Part shown: positions 39,470-48,262 of the stretch, piece after piece
How positions within the stretch are numbered: position 1 is the stretch's first letter
How the letters are laid out: each line of letters opens with the position of its first letter
Source: Glutamicibacter sp. JC586
GTDB lineage: Bacteria; Actinomycetota; Actinomycetes; Actinomycetales; Micrococcaceae
Direction: 5' to 3'
NCBI RefSeq assembly: GCF_009805585.1
Contig: NZ_VHIN01000005.1
Location: 1 to 64,000 of the forward strand
DNA length: 64,000 bases
Translations under genes and position numbers: made by a program
The notes under the pieces: generated by a model
The model's input: the letters and a program-made list of their open reading frames with translations, nothing else
Databases searched by the model: none
Told to the model about the DNA's origin: nothing

Positions 39470-39545
39470 TTGCTGGTTCCTCACTTAGTTTCTTAGGTGT
39501 GATGTTGCCGTACTTCTTGTTGAGGCAACCTATTACTAGAAGCTG

Positions 39546-40184
39546 CTACTTCAAGAAGTAGATGATCGCGAAAAGAGCGATCCAAACAACGTCAACGAAG
39601 TGCCAGTAGTAAGACACGACGATGGAACCCGTTGCTTCGAAGTGACCAAACTTCTTAGCCAACATTGCACGACCAATGATCAGCAAGAAAGCAATCAGGC
39701 CACCGGTCACGTGAAGTCCGTGGAAGCCGGTAGTCATGTAGAAGGCCGAAGCGTAGGAGTTCGAGTTCAGTGCTACACCCTCGTGAACGAGAGTGACGTA
39801 TTCAAAGGCCTGTACCGAGACGAAGATCGAACCAAGGATGAAGGTAAGAATGAACCATTCGATCATTCCCCATTCCTTGATGTTGAACAGTCCGCCGGAA
39901 CGACGAGGCTTGAATTCTTCGGCACGGAACACACCAAGCTGGCACGAGAATGAGCTGGACACCAGAATCAAGGTGTTAACCAGCGCAAACGGCACGTTGA
40001 GTTTGGCAGTTTCAGTCGCCCATAGTTCGGGCGCGGCAGCCCGAAGGCTGAAGTACATGGCGAAGAGGGCGGCGAAGAACATGAGCTCGCTGGAGAGCCA
40101 CACCATCGTTCCCACCGACACCATGTTTGGGCGGTTCGGCGCATGTGGCGCCGTCGTATTTGGGGCATGAGTCGCAGTTGTCAC
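39546..40184 (-). CDS. ctaE: Cytochrome c oxidase subunit III
   Basis: Five-helix subunit III of the aa3 oxidase, 212 aa, lacking the first two helices as in many actinobacteria. Conserved stretches include [39 protein letters not shown] and the ending [21 protein letters not shown]. The GTG start lies six bases after CATAAT on the minus strand, so the mRNA may be leaderless. It heads ctaE-qcrCAB and is divergent from trpD. Confidence 0.96.
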   Translation of the reverse strand: MTTATHAPNTTAPHAPNRPNMVSVGTMVWLSSELMFFAALFAMYFSLRAAAPELWATETAKLNVPFALVNTLILVSSSFSCQLGVFRAEEFKPRRSGGLFNIKEWGMIEWFILTFILGSIFVSVQAFEYVTLVHEGVALNSNSYASAFYMTTGFHGLHVTGGLIAFLLIIGRAMLAKKFGHFEATGSIVVSYYWHFVDVVWIALFAIIYFLK

Positions 40185-40189
40185 ACTGA

Positions 40190-40195
40190 CATTAT
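40190..40195 (-). promoter_or_regulatory. putative -10 element of ctaE-qcrCAB
   Basis: CATAAT on the minus strand, six bases before the ctaE GTG; a TTGGTA-like -35 lies 19 bases further upstream. The spacing suggests a leaderless transcript. Confidence 0.45.
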
Positions 40196-40433
40196 GTCTC
40201 TAAATGCCCCTCAGATACCAATGCAAATAGGGGTTGTCGGAGGTTTTTTGCACCACATAGCGACAACAACCGCGGAAACACGCGGAAGTATCACGAAAAC
40301 TCTTTCTACAATTCGTAGAGCTTGCATCGGCGAGTCTGGCGAAACAAACCCTTACGCAACATATGCCTGACCTATTTATCCCTGATTTCTCTGGGGATTT
40401 AGCGACTTATGCCACACCTGCTGGCTTCATCAA

Positions 40434-40463
40434 TTGGGGGAGTAGTGGCTTGCTCGATAGGCT
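40434..40463 (+). promoter_or_regulatory. putative trpD promoter
   Basis: TTGGGG (40434-40439) and TAGGCT (40458-40463), spacer 18. Initiation would fall at the GTG at 40471, giving a leaderless mRNA. No Shine-Dalgarno is present for that start, which fits. Confidence 0.45.
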
Positions 40464-40470
40464 TTCATTT

Positions 40471-41538
40471 GTGTCAACGAGCCTTGAATACGAAAAGTTC
40501 CCAACGTGGCCAGATCTTCTGGCCACCCTGATTAGCGGTGGCGATCTCAGTCGCGAACAGGCCGCTTGGGCTATGAATGAGATCATGAGCGGCGAAGCCA
40601 GCGACGTGCAGATCGCCGGCTTCCTAGTTGCGTTGCGTTCAAAAGGCGAAACAGTTGCCGAATTGACCGGTTTGGTCGACTCAATGGTCGCAAACGCGAG
40701 ACCGCTGGACATTGATGCACAAACATTAGACATTGTTGGAACCGGTGGCGATCGACAAAACACCGTCAACATTTCAACGATGGCAACTTTGGTCTGCGCC
40801 GGCGCCGGCATCAACATAGTTAAACACGGTAACCGTGCATCGTCGTCTTCATCCGGATCCGCCGACGTGTTGGAGGCGCTAGGGGTTCGTCTCGACGTAC
40901 CAATCGAGCGCCTTGTAGAGGTATACAACAAGGTCGGAATTGCGTTCTGCTTTGCCAATGTATTCCACCCTTCAATGCGTCATGTCGCCGGCGCGCGACG
41001 ACAACTGCGGGTTCCAACTGCGTTCAACTTCATGGGTCCACTGACCAATCCGGCGTTGCCGTCTGCATCAGCTGTTGGTTGCTCCGCCCTGACCATGGCG
41101 CCGATTATGGCTGGAGTTCTAGCCAGCCGTGGTTCCCGGGGACTGGTGTTCCGTGGCGACGATGGCCTTGATGAACTCACCACCACTGCGGCCAATCGGG
41201 TCTGGGAAGTCCGAGATGGCAAAGTTAATGAGTTCACTTTTGATGCGCGTGAACTTGGCATCAACCGGGTGACTATCGAGGAACTACGAGGTGGCGACAC
41301 TGTACATAATGCACAGGTTGTAAAGGACATAGTTTCTGGCGCCACCGGTCCCGTACGTGATGCCGTATTGCTCAACGCCGCCGCCGGAATGGTTGCCTAC
41401 GATCTCTCCAGTGAAGGTAGCTTCGTGGATCGCATGAGAACCGCCCTAGATCAAGCTGCGCAGTCCATCGATTCAGGAGCAGCAAAATCTGTTCTTGAAT
41501 CCTGGTCGCGAACAACTCAGGACATCGTGGGGGAGTAA
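40471..41538 (+). CDS. trpD: Anthranilate phosphoribosyltransferase
   Basis: Tryptophan pathway enzyme joining anthranilate and PRPP, 355 aa. The PRPP loop is [17 protein letters not shown], followed by [21 protein letters not shown] and the [20 protein letters not shown] block. The GTG at 40471 gives the family-typical N-terminus (about ten residues before WPDLLATLI); the longer open frame from 40363 carries 36 extra residues with no family resemblance and is rejected. It is not in a trp operon here but beside ctaE, as in mycobacteria. Confidence 0.94.
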   Translation: MSTSLEYEKFPTWPDLLATLISGGDLSREQAAWAMNEIMSGEASDVQIAGFLVALRSKGETVAELTGLVDSMVANARPLDIDAQTLDIVGTGGDRQNTVNISTMATLVCAGAGINIVKHGNRASSSSSGSADVLEALGVRLDVPIERLVEVYNKVGIAFCFANVFHPSMRHVAGARRQLRVPTAFNFMGPLTNPALPSASAVGCSALTMAPIMAGVLASRGSRGLVFRGDDGLDELTTTAANRVWEVRDGKVNEFTFDARELGINRVTIEELRGGDTVHNAQVVKDIVSGATGPVRDAVLLNAAAGMVAYDLSSEGSFVDRMRTALDQAAQSIDSGAAKSVLESWSRTTQDIVGE

Positions 41539-41558
41539 AGACTGTTTTCAGTTACAAG

Positions 41559-41608
41559 TTCGCCTCCTGGTGAGTTGGTTTACAACCCTCCAGGAGGCGA
41601 ATTTGTTT
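41559..41608 (+). terminator. terminator of trpD
   Basis: TTCGCCTCCTGG (41559-41570) pairs with CCAGGAGGCGAA (41590-41601), followed by TTTGTTT. It lies between trpD and the convergent Lrp-domain gene. Confidence 0.9.
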
Positions 41609-41617
41609 AGCGCTAGT

Positions 41618-41899
41618 TTAGTCGTCTAGACCTAGAGAGAAGGCAGCCTCTAGGTCATGATCCGAATATGCGCGGAAGGCAATGTGGGTCTGAGTTCCTT
41701 GGATTCCAGGAATTTTAGAGAGTTTGTTGGCGATAACTTCGGCCAAGTCTTCGTGCTTGTGCACTCGCGCCACAGCAATCAGGTCCCAATCACCAGCCAC
41801 TGAGTAGACTTCACTGATACCCGATATTGCAGAGATCTGCTGGGCACACTCCGGGATGCTGTCATTTGCAGTTTGAATCATAACGAATGCGGTGACCAT
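41618..41899 (-). CDS. Stand-alone Lrp/AsnC ligand-binding (RAM) domain protein
   Basis: 93 aa, consisting only of the RAM/AsnC effector domain (VTAFVMIQTANDSIPE, then GISEVYSVAGDWDLIAVARV and IPGIQGTQTHIAFR) with no helix-turn-helix. Such small proteins may bind amino acids and co-assemble with full-length Lrp regulators. The ATG at 41899 has AAAGG seven bases upstream; the longer frame from 41914 would start inside that site. It is next to trpD, but a direct link to tryptophan is inference. Confidence 0.88.
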   Translation of the reverse strand: MVTAFVMIQTANDSIPECAQQISAISGISEVYSVAGDWDLIAVARVHKHEDLAEVIANKLSKIPGIQGTQTHIAFRAYSDHDLEAAFSLGLDD

Positions 41900-42060
41900 T
41901 GCTGCGCCTTTCACTACGCGGTCTCCATCGTGAAGACCTATTACTTAGCTTCAACTCTAGTCGAAAATAGCCTGAGGGCGAGCCAGCATCATCGAGATCC
42001 CATATCAAGTTACAGGCTTATAAAATTGTATAGACGTTTACAAAGTTATATAATTGTTCC

Positions 42061-42657
42061 ATGATCGTACTTACTATTGACCAGCGGCGTTCTCGTTCTT
42101 CCGAAGACAAGGTTCAAGCCCTCATTGAACAAGCGAATGCCACCGTGAGTGTTGTTCGCAAATTCGAGCGTACCGCTGGCGATGAAGTTCAGGCCGTATT
42201 GGACGATGCGTCGGAAGCCATCAGACTTGCTGTGATGATGGCTGCTTCGGGGGACTGGAGCGTCGGTCTTGGATTCGGTCAGGTGGAGACCCCGCTCCCA
42301 AAAGAGACCCGTGCCGGCCGGGGCCCGGCCTTTGAATATGCTCGCGTTGCCGTGGAACGCGCGAAGAACACCAATGCTCATCTCGCGGTCCATGGTCCTT
42401 CCCATGAAGCCACCCGGCTTGAAGCAGAACTCCAACTCACCGCGTGCATCATTTCTAAACGTCGAGCCACCGCGTGGGAGGCAGGGACTTTAGCGGATGA
42501 AGGTCTGACCCAGCAGCAGATAGCGAAAGAACTGGGAATCACGCAGCAAGCTGTCTCGTCTCGCCTGTCGGCGGCGTTATGGTTTGAAGCAAATCGAATG
42601 ATGGATGAGGCAGCAAAGTCCCTAACTCGCCAACTGAAAATGCTGGGGGAATCGTAG
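42061..42657 (+). CDS. SatD-like protein with C-terminal helix-turn-helix
   Basis: 198 aa. The layout fits the SatD family: an N-terminal strand with Asp7 in LTIDQRRSR (family form GDIVGSR), then GDEVQAVL with Asp41-Glu42, SVGLGFGQV near residue 67 and GRGPAFEYARVAVERAK. These match in order the metal-binding strands of class III nucleotidyl cyclases, but catalysis is unproven. Residues ~149-171 (LTQQQIAKELGITQQAVSSR) are a helix-turn-helix of sigma-70 region 4/MarR type. The next gene starts directly after the stop (TAG ATG) and encodes a membrane protein, so the two are coupled. Function unknown. Confidence 0.7.
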   Translation: MIVLTIDQRRSRSSEDKVQALIEQANATVSVVRKFERTAGDEVQAVLDDASEAIRLAVMMAASGDWSVGLGFGQVETPLPKETRAGRGPAFEYARVAVERAKNTNAHLAVHGPSHEATRLEAELQLTACIISKRRATAWEAGTLADEGLTQQQIAKELGITQQAVSSRLSAALWFEANRMMDEAAKSLTRQLKMLGES

Positions 42658-43200
42658 ATGTTTTGGATCGCGTGGAGCAGTCTTGGTTTCGCCACCGTTC
42701 TTTCTTGTTTAGCTGCCTATTCGGGGGCTAACGTTGGAACGCGTGTTGGCCGAAGAGAAATCCTGGTAGCTATCGCAGGTGTTCTGGCTATAGCGTCGGC
42801 GGTGGTTGCCGCGATAGCTAATGTTTCGGCCTTAGGTGCGAACGTGCCGCTGTTCTACGTTGTTGTTCTTTCATCCGTTTTTGCCATCAGTTTCGGCGGT
42901 CCATTTACAGAGTTGGTCTTTCGGCTGGCCGCCAAAAATGACTCTTCGCTTGTGAAAGACGAGTCCGATCCATCCCCACTTCGTGGTGGGTTATGGATCG
43001 GACTTCTAGAACGGGCCGCTATCCTAGGCAGCCTATGGGCTAGCTGGCCGGAAGGGATCGCGATCGTCATGGCCATCAAGGGACTGGGGCGCTTCTCAGA
43101 ACTCAAGGACCATCGTGCTGCCGAACAATTCATCTTGGGAACATTCGCAAGCGGACTCATCGCGGCCGGGTCTTATGGACTAGGCTTGCTGCTTTTGTGA
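42658..43200 (+). CDS. Membrane protein paired with the SatD-like gene (DUF3307-like ending)
   Basis: 180 aa with about five hydrophobic helices (residues ~3-24, 35-55, 62-84, 112-134, 155-178). The segment GGLWIGLLERAAILGSLWAS, then AIKGLGRFSELKDHRAAEQF and LGTFASGLIAAG resembles the C-terminal part of DUF3307 proteins, which are often found beside SatD genes. It has no spacing from the upstream gene, implying obligate co-expression. The last 21 bases overlap the convergent DUF3054 gene. Function unknown; a membrane partner or effector of the upstream protein is a reasonable hypothesis. Confidence 0.7.
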   Translation: MFWIAWSSLGFATVLSCLAAYSGANVGTRVGRREILVAIAGVLAIASAVVAAIANVSALGANVPLFYVVVLSSVFAISFGGPFTELVFRLAAKNDSSLVKDESDPSPLRGGLWIGLLERAAILGSLWASWPEGIAIVMAIKGLGRFSELKDHRAAEQFILGTFASGLIAAGSYGLGLLLL

Positions 43201-43563
43201 TCGTCGAGAGATCAATTGCGCCACGAGTCGCCGACCGAGCAAAAACAGTCCAAGCACAATGAGTGTCACAATGACAAAAGAGATAGCTGCTGTCTTGCCC
43301 ATCAAGATCCGCAGCGCCATGCCCACTGCCACGGTTCCCAACCACACGAGAATTCCGGTTGGCCAGAACTTGTTGATCGTCGCCCAAGGTTTGGACACAG
43401 CGGTCATAACAACATAGGCAATCAAGAACGGTAAAGCTGTTAACAGGATCCCGCCAAGGCCTAATCCATGCTCGTGTTCCCGACGTCCGAGCAGAGCGAA
43501 AAGAATAATAAGTACTACGTCGGCGACCGCCAACAGCGGCCACCTACTGATGTTTTGCTTCAT
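43180..43563 (-). CDS. DUF3054 membrane protein
   Basis: 127 aa with four transmembrane helices. DVVLIILFALLGRREHEHG, TALPFLIAYVVM and the WPTGILVWLGTVAVGMALR helix match DUF3054, a family of unknown function common in Actinobacteria and Haloarchaea. It is monocistronic and converges with the SatD-associated membrane gene. Confidence 0.88.
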   Translation of the reverse strand: MKQNISRWPLLAVADVVLIILFALLGRREHEHGLGLGGILLTALPFLIAYVVMTAVSKPWATINKFWPTGILVWLGTVAVGMALRILMGKTAAISFVIVTLIVLGLFLLGRRLVAQLISRRSQKQQA

Positions 43564-43981
43564 ACCTCAATCATAGAGACGAGCAGACTTAGTCGACTAA
43601 GCATTGCCCGAAATATGAGCTGTCGGTTCAGACACAGGCCACGATGGCTTTAGGGTTGGCTAGAATATTTGAGGTGATTCTCAAGTCAACTACCACCGTG
43701 GGAACCAAGCGAAGGCTAGGCCCGTAGGATCTCTGCTGCCACCGAGTATTTATTCATGCCCAACGCGATGGAACTCTAATGAGTGTGATTGGTGCAAAAT
43801 TTCACTAAATTTCGAATCGGCCGGGGGAGTCGGCCCCTGCAATTTTCGTACTCGCCAGCCTTATTCACTTAGCCAGTTTCCTGTCCGTGATGGTGGGTAT
43901 GCTCGGCGGATTGATCCTCAGTTCACTATGAGTCTTGACCTTCAGTGCTCATCAATTGGCGCCGTCGGACAGCAGCTAGTT
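43564..43981. other. gene-poor gap with a possible membrane-protein remnant
   Basis: About 420 bases without a credible complete gene. In one plus-strand frame around 43840-43931 a hydrophobic stretch (ASLIHLASFLSVMVGMLGG) ends in a TGA, but the frame has an upstream stop and no good start before the hydrophobic part. It may be a decayed membrane gene or chance. Confidence 0.3.
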
Positions 43982-44443
43982 TTAGCTTCCACCGCCAGGA
44001 GGGCCCATCACCAGCATCGATGAAAACACACCAACGATGACGACAAAAAAGATAATAAATGTCAGTACGGGGCGCGCCACGAGCCATCGCATTAGGGTGT
44101 CAAGCCACGACTTATCGCCAGGGTGATCCGTGGCATCTGTTCGCCAGTCTCCCTCCAGCTTTGATTTGCGTTCAAGCCACTTGTCGAACGGGATCGTAAG
44201 AAACGGAACAAAAGCCGTGCCAGCAGCTCCAAGAATCAAACGCTTACGCCAACGCTGATTCATGCCGACGAGTACAGCAGTAGCAATGTACGACAGGAAC
44301 ACAAAACCGTGGACAAACCCTGCAATCGACACGGGCCAATCGCCGACCTTGAATCCATATTTGAGAATCATGGCAATAATCAATAGAGCCCATGTAACAG
44401 CTTCCGCGCGTGCAACAGTCTTGTACAAACTACTGGGTGACAT
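43982..44443 (-). CDS. DUF3817 membrane protein
   Basis: 153 aa with three to four transmembrane helices. LYKTVARAEAVTWALLIIAM, KYGFKVGDWPVSIAGFVHGF and the Trp/Arg-rich middle are the DUF3817 pattern (integral membrane proteins related to YdzA). The C-terminal GPPGGGS tail is short and flexible. Function unknown. It is isolated, with gene-poor DNA on both sides. Confidence 0.87.
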   Translation of the reverse strand: MSPSSLYKTVARAEAVTWALLIIAMILKYGFKVGDWPVSIAGFVHGFVFLSYIATAVLVGMNQRWRKRLILGAAGTAFVPFLTIPFDKWLERKSKLEGDWRTDATDHPGDKSWLDTLMRWLVARPVLTFIIFFVVIVGVFSSMLVMGPPGGGS

Positions 44444-44956
44444 GGGTTGGTGCCAGTCCTTATAAATAGGGGAGTGCGCAAAGGGCGTTGGTCATGAACT
44501 ACCCTATCGCGAGATTCTGATGGCCATAACTTGGCGGACTCATCACGCAGCTTTCCCACCGACCAAGTTGTGAACATTCATTATCAAGTCCAGGCTAGCT
44601 ACCGATTCTATTAAGAGGTTCAAGAACAGAAACCAAGACTTTGGTCGCCCGCATGATTTTCCCGCGCAGTAACGTTCCAGTCGACCAACCGGCCTGCATG
44701 ATTCTAAGCCCAGCTCTGAAGATCGGCGTCCGAATCGATCGGTTTTGCACAAGCGAGAATGCTTGCAATTATAGCTCTGGCTGAAAACTGCATCGGCCCG
44801 GATCAACAGTCATACGGGACCAATAACGCATGGCGGGGGAAGCTCAGATTTCCACTACTTTACATAATGTAGATTATCGGCTTACTAGTAACCTAGTCAG
44901 AAGTAGATCGTTTAGCGTCCAAACACCTGACATGTACGGTGTTGAAACGTGCGTTT
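44444..44956. other. gene-poor gap between the DUF3817 and ArsR genes
   Basis: About 510 bases with only scattered small open frames that have no recognisable features and no ribosome-binding sites. Small palindromes include TACATAATGTA near 44864-44874 and GAAACGTGCGTTTC at 44943-44956, the latter abutting the ArsR stop and perhaps a weak terminator. Local base composition looks more AT-rich than in the flanking genes. Confidence 0.4.
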
Positions 44957-45307
44957 CTACGATACAGATTCCTGTACAGTGAGCCTGTATCGAGCAAAGT
45001 CGATGGTCTGATAAACGAACTCACGAGTTCGCTCGTCGTGCATTGAATAGATCGTTCGTCGGCCAGACTTGTTGGCTTGCAGTACGTTAGCTGCGCGCAG
45101 CTTCGACAGGAATTGCCCGGCAACCGTCGGGCTCACTCCAATTTGCTGCGCAAGCTCCGGCAACGACAGATCCTCACGACACAGCGCCCAAAGCATTTGC
45201 AGGCGCATTGGATCCGCCATGGTCTTGAGAACAAGAACGCTCATATCCGTCAAATCACTCGGTATTATGCCTTCACGAGTTTCGAGACGACCAAAGCTAC
45301 CAGCCAT
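44957..45307 (-). CDS. ArsR-family transcriptional regulator
   Basis: 116 aa. Winged-helix motifs are VLVLKTMADPMRLQMLWALC, SLPELAQQIGVSPTVAGQFL and SGRRTIYSMHDERTREFVY. The ATG at 45307 has GAAGGGAAA seven bases upstream; the open frame continues to 45565 but the extra 86 residues look random. No cysteine pair typical of arsenic or cadmium sensors is present apart from one Cys in the first helix, so the signal is unknown. No obvious target gene is adjacent. Confidence 0.85.
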   Translation of the reverse strand: MAGSFGRLETREGIIPSDLTDMSVLVLKTMADPMRLQMLWALCREDLSLPELAQQIGVSPTVAGQFLSKLRAANVLQANKSGRRTIYSMHDERTREFVYQTIDFARYRLTVQESVS

Positions 45308-45626
45308 CGAACTTTTCCCTTCGGAGTTACACCGCGGGAATATAGCCACATCACCCTGAGCATCACTCCCTTGAGTCCGTCCATTATGGTCACGTCGGAT
45401 CAAAAAGCGATAGGGTTGACCCAGATTCGCATGAGACTCGCGGGCCGGCACGGAAACGGACGTCGCTCCCCTGAATAATTCATCCGTATCGATATTTACT
45501 AAACCATATCTAACTAGTACCTTTTCATGGCAACGTAGATTCCGCCGATTGACGCGAAGGATCATTCATCGTCAATCTGAGCCTTCCAAAATTGGTTGCT
45601 GAATCGTAGGGTGGCAAAATCTAACT
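45308..45626. other. intergenic region between ArsR gene and zapE
   Basis: A 319-base divergent gap. On the minus strand TATATT (45344-45339) could be the -10 of the ArsR gene, giving a ~25-base 5' UTR with the GAAGGGAAA Shine-Dalgarno. No other element was recognised. Confidence 0.4.
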
Positions 45627-46679
45627 ATGCCCGAATCGTTGCCACATGACCCTTTGACTACTTCTCGTCGCCACAGCCTTCTTGAAGCTCTGACGGCACG
45701 TGGGATTGATTCTGATCAAAGTCAACGCATCCTGGTGGAGATTCTCGAAGGATTCATTGACTCTCAGGCAACTGACGGCCGACAGGGCGTTTATATTTAC
45801 GGCCCTCCTGGCAGAGGCAAAACACTAATCACGAATGCATTTGTCGCTCTGCAACCGGCCAGCACCACAAGAAGATTTCATTTCCACGAGTTCTTTAGAA
45901 TGCTGAATTCACCAACACACCACGTGGCCGGACAGCCCATGGGCGCCATCTTCAGCCAGGGCTTAGAGCGAGAACTGCACGGAGTGGATCTACTGGTCTT
46001 CGACGAGTTCCACTGCACCGAACCTGGTGACGCCATGCTCATGGGCAAACTCGTGAAGTACTGTAGCGAACACAACGTCCGCCTGATTACCACGTCAAAC
46101 TACGGGCCCGAAAAACTCCTTGACGACGACACCTTCCATCATTTGGTAAAGCCAACCATCGAACACATACGTCAAAACTTCGAGGTATTTGAACTCGATA
46201 ACGCTCAAGATTACAGATTCCTCGACGAGCTTAGCGCAGCAGATCGAACAGGATTCCGTTCCGGCTCGTTGACACGACTCCCCCAAGAATTTCCCGATTC
46301 AAACCAATCGGTATTGATCGAAATTGGCTACGACCGGATTGAAGCCGACGCTCTAACCGAAGACACGGTTTGGATTAGCTTCGATCAGATGTGCCGGACA
46401 CGTCGCAACACCGCGGATTATTTGGAACTAGCCAGCAGGTACTCACGATGGCACATTACTAAGATTCCCTCTAGTTCCACCATGCCAATGGACGAAGAAC
46501 GCCGCCTAGCAAACCTCATCGACGTCTTTTACGACAAAGATATAGAAGTTCACCTGCACGCCGAGGACGACCTTTCCGAACTAGGGCACATGCTTCACGA
46601 CACCGAAAAAGCTCGCCTCACTTCCCGCCTGGCTCAGCTAGAACGCCGCGAAACCGAACGGACAAACGCCTCATCATGA
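45627..46679 (+). CDS. zapE: Cell division protein ZapE (AFG1-like ATPase)
   Basis: AFG1/ZapE-family P-loop ATPase, 350 aa. Walker A is IYGPPGRGKT near residue 59, Walker B is LLVFDEFHCTEPGDAMLMGK and sensor 1 is LITTSNYGPE. In E. coli ZapE acts on the Z ring at late division; in actinobacteria the role is less clear. The gene overlaps def by four bases (ATGA), and def overlaps the methyltransferase gene, so the three form one operon. Confidence 0.88.
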   Translation: MPESLPHDPLTTSRRHSLLEALTARGIDSDQSQRILVEILEGFIDSQATDGRQGVYIYGPPGRGKTLITNAFVALQPASTTRRFHFHEFFRMLNSPTHHVAGQPMGAIFSQGLERELHGVDLLVFDEFHCTEPGDAMLMGKLVKYCSEHNVRLITTSNYGPEKLLDDDTFHHLVKPTIEHIRQNFEVFELDNAQDYRFLDELSAADRTGFRSGSLTRLPQEFPDSNQSVLIEIGYDRIEADALTEDTVWISFDQMCRTRRNTADYLELASRYSRWHITKIPSSSTMPMDEERRLANLIDVFYDKDIEVHLHAEDDLSELGHMLHDTEKARLTSRLAQLERRETERTNASS

Positions 46680-47317
46680 CTAACGAATATACGGCCCAGC
46701 AAATTCAATCAATCGTCAGCGAAGTGTTGGAGGCCGCCGACGAGAACGGAGTCCTGCCCATCGTTCAATTGGGCCATCCGGTTCTCAGGCAGCGTGCGAC
46801 CGCATACAAGGCCCAGCTTCCTGCCCAAATGCTTGAGGAACTTCTCGAAGCAATGCGCCAGACAATGTACGACGCACCTGGCGTTGGCCTTGCGGCACCG
46901 CAGGTAGGCATCCCACTGCAGATCGCAGTTTTGGAAGATCTTTATCTAATTCCTGAAGCCAGCGCATTAGAACGTGAACGCGAGCCTCTGGAATACTTCG
47001 AAATTTTTAACCCTACTTATGTCGCTTCATCTACTCGTCAGGCCGAGTTCTTTGAGGGTTGTTTGTCCTTTGACGGATTCCAAGGCGTAGTTACTCGACC
47101 CGCGGACATCTCAGCATCATTTGATGATCGCACAGGGAAACAGCACACAAGATCATTTAGCGGATGGCAAGCGCGCATCGTTCAGCACGAAACCGACCAC
47201 CTCTTCGGCACCGTCTACGTAGATAAGGTCGAAACTCGCTCGTTGATCAACGAGAGCGAATTGTGGCGCCATGATGCGCTGGACCTTCCCACTGCACGGC
47301 GGGTACTGAATTTCTAA
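46676..47317 (+). CDS. def: Peptide deformylase
   Basis: Removes the formyl group from nascent protein N-termini, 213 aa. The three family motifs are present: GVGLAAPQVG, EGCLSF and QHETDHLFG, supplying Cys and two His metal ligands plus the catalytic Glu. It overlaps zapE and the following methyltransferase gene. Actinobacterial genomes often have more than one deformylase, so this may not be the only copy. Confidence 0.94.
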   Translation: MTNEYTAQQIQSIVSEVLEAADENGVLPIVQLGHPVLRQRATAYKAQLPAQMLEELLEAMRQTMYDAPGVGLAAPQVGIPLQIAVLEDLYLIPEASALEREREPLEYFEIFNPTYVASSTRQAEFFEGCLSFDGFQGVVTRPADISASFDDRTGKQHTRSFSGWQARIVQHETDHLFGTVYVDKVETRSLINESELWRHDALDLPTARRVLNF

Positions 47318-48168
47318 TGACCCCGGAAACCACCAGCGCAACCTGTCCAGTGTGCGAACTGCCCCTGGTATTTAGTATTGAGCGTCAAAAGACCCTTACC
47401 TGCTCCAACGGCCATCGTTTTGACGCGGCGAAGCAGGGCTACTTCAACTTCCTCACCGGTAAAGGGACCAACTTCCTCGAAGACACCGCCCCCATGGTGC
47501 AGGCGAGAGAGGATTTTCAGGCCAAAGGCCACTACGCTCCGTTGGCGCAACGTCTCGCTGAACTGATTAATCAGCATCATCACCGCGACGTATTAGATAT
47601 CCTCGATGCCGGAGCCGGCACCGGGTACTACCTGGGTGAAGTCTTGACCGCCACGGCTAGCACCACTCATGACGCACTGGCCTTAGATATCTCGCGTTAT
47701 GCGATGCGTCGTGCAGCGAAGGTTCCTTCAACGTTGGCGATGGTCTGGGATGTGTGGCGCAGGCTTCCCACTGCCGATGCCTCGCGCGATGTCGTACTCA
47801 ATTGCTTCGCGCCGCATAACCCAGCAGAATTCCGAAGAGTGCTTCGCCCCAACGGGTTATGCCTGGTCGTGACTGGACAGCCAGATCATCTTCACGAGGT
47901 CATTGAACCGCTCGGTATGCTCTCTGTCGCTGAAGGTAAGCAAGAAATTTTGGTTGAAAAGTTCGGTGGCGAGCAATTGGAACATATGGCTTCCGAAAAT
48001 CTGAGCTACACGATGAAACTGGATTCCGTCGATTTGTACAATCTCGCGTTTATGGGTCCGGCCGGCCATCACCTCTCCCCACAAATCTTGCGTGACAAAG
48101 CTACTTCCCTCGGTCAACAAGAAGTGACCGCATCATTTGGAGTACATATTTTCTCGCCACAGGCCTAG
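47317..48168 (+). CDS. RlmA-type 23S rRNA (guanine-N1)-methyltransferase
   Basis: 283 aa. An N-terminal zinc ribbon (CPVCELPL and LTCSNGHRFD) is followed by the RlmA signature AKQGYFNFLTGKGT and a class I SAM-binding domain (DILDAGAGTGYYLGE). RlmA enzymes methylate G745 or G748 in helix 35 of 23S rRNA; the G748 type (TlrB) contributes to tylosin resistance. Position specificity cannot be told by eye. The start overlaps the def stop (TAATG). Confidence 0.88.
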   Translation: MTPETTSATCPVCELPLVFSIERQKTLTCSNGHRFDAAKQGYFNFLTGKGTNFLEDTAPMVQAREDFQAKGHYAPLAQRLAELINQHHHRDVLDILDAGAGTGYYLGEVLTATASTTHDALALDISRYAMRRAAKVPSTLAMVWDVWRRLPTADASRDVVLNCFAPHNPAEFRRVLRPNGLCLVVTGQPDHLHEVIEPLGMLSVAEGKQEILVEKFGGEQLEHMASENLSYTMKLDSVDLYNLAFMGPAGHHLSPQILRDKATSLGQQEVTASFGVHIFSPQA

Positions 48169-48262
48169 AAGATACCCCCAAATGACTACTCAATATTGAT
48201 AGTGCATACGGCAGAATATAGGAAACGGCCAAAGCACGTGGCCCTGTCCTAGGAGAAATTGG

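Noticed and set aside
43800-43860. Riboswitch in the gap after the DUF3054 gene
   Set aside because: The GC-rich CGGCCGGGGGAGTCGGCCCC segment can fold, but it matches no riboswitch consensus I know and has no co-directional target gene just downstream.
44543-44806. 87-codon minus-strand frame in the gap between the DUF3817 and ArsR genes
   Set aside because: No Shine-Dalgarno, no hydrophobic or domain pattern and a random-looking composition.
45308-45565. N-terminal extension of the ArsR regulator
   Set aside because: The frame is open, but the ATG at 45307 has a good Shine-Dalgarno and ArsR proteins are of the shorter length; the extension looks random.
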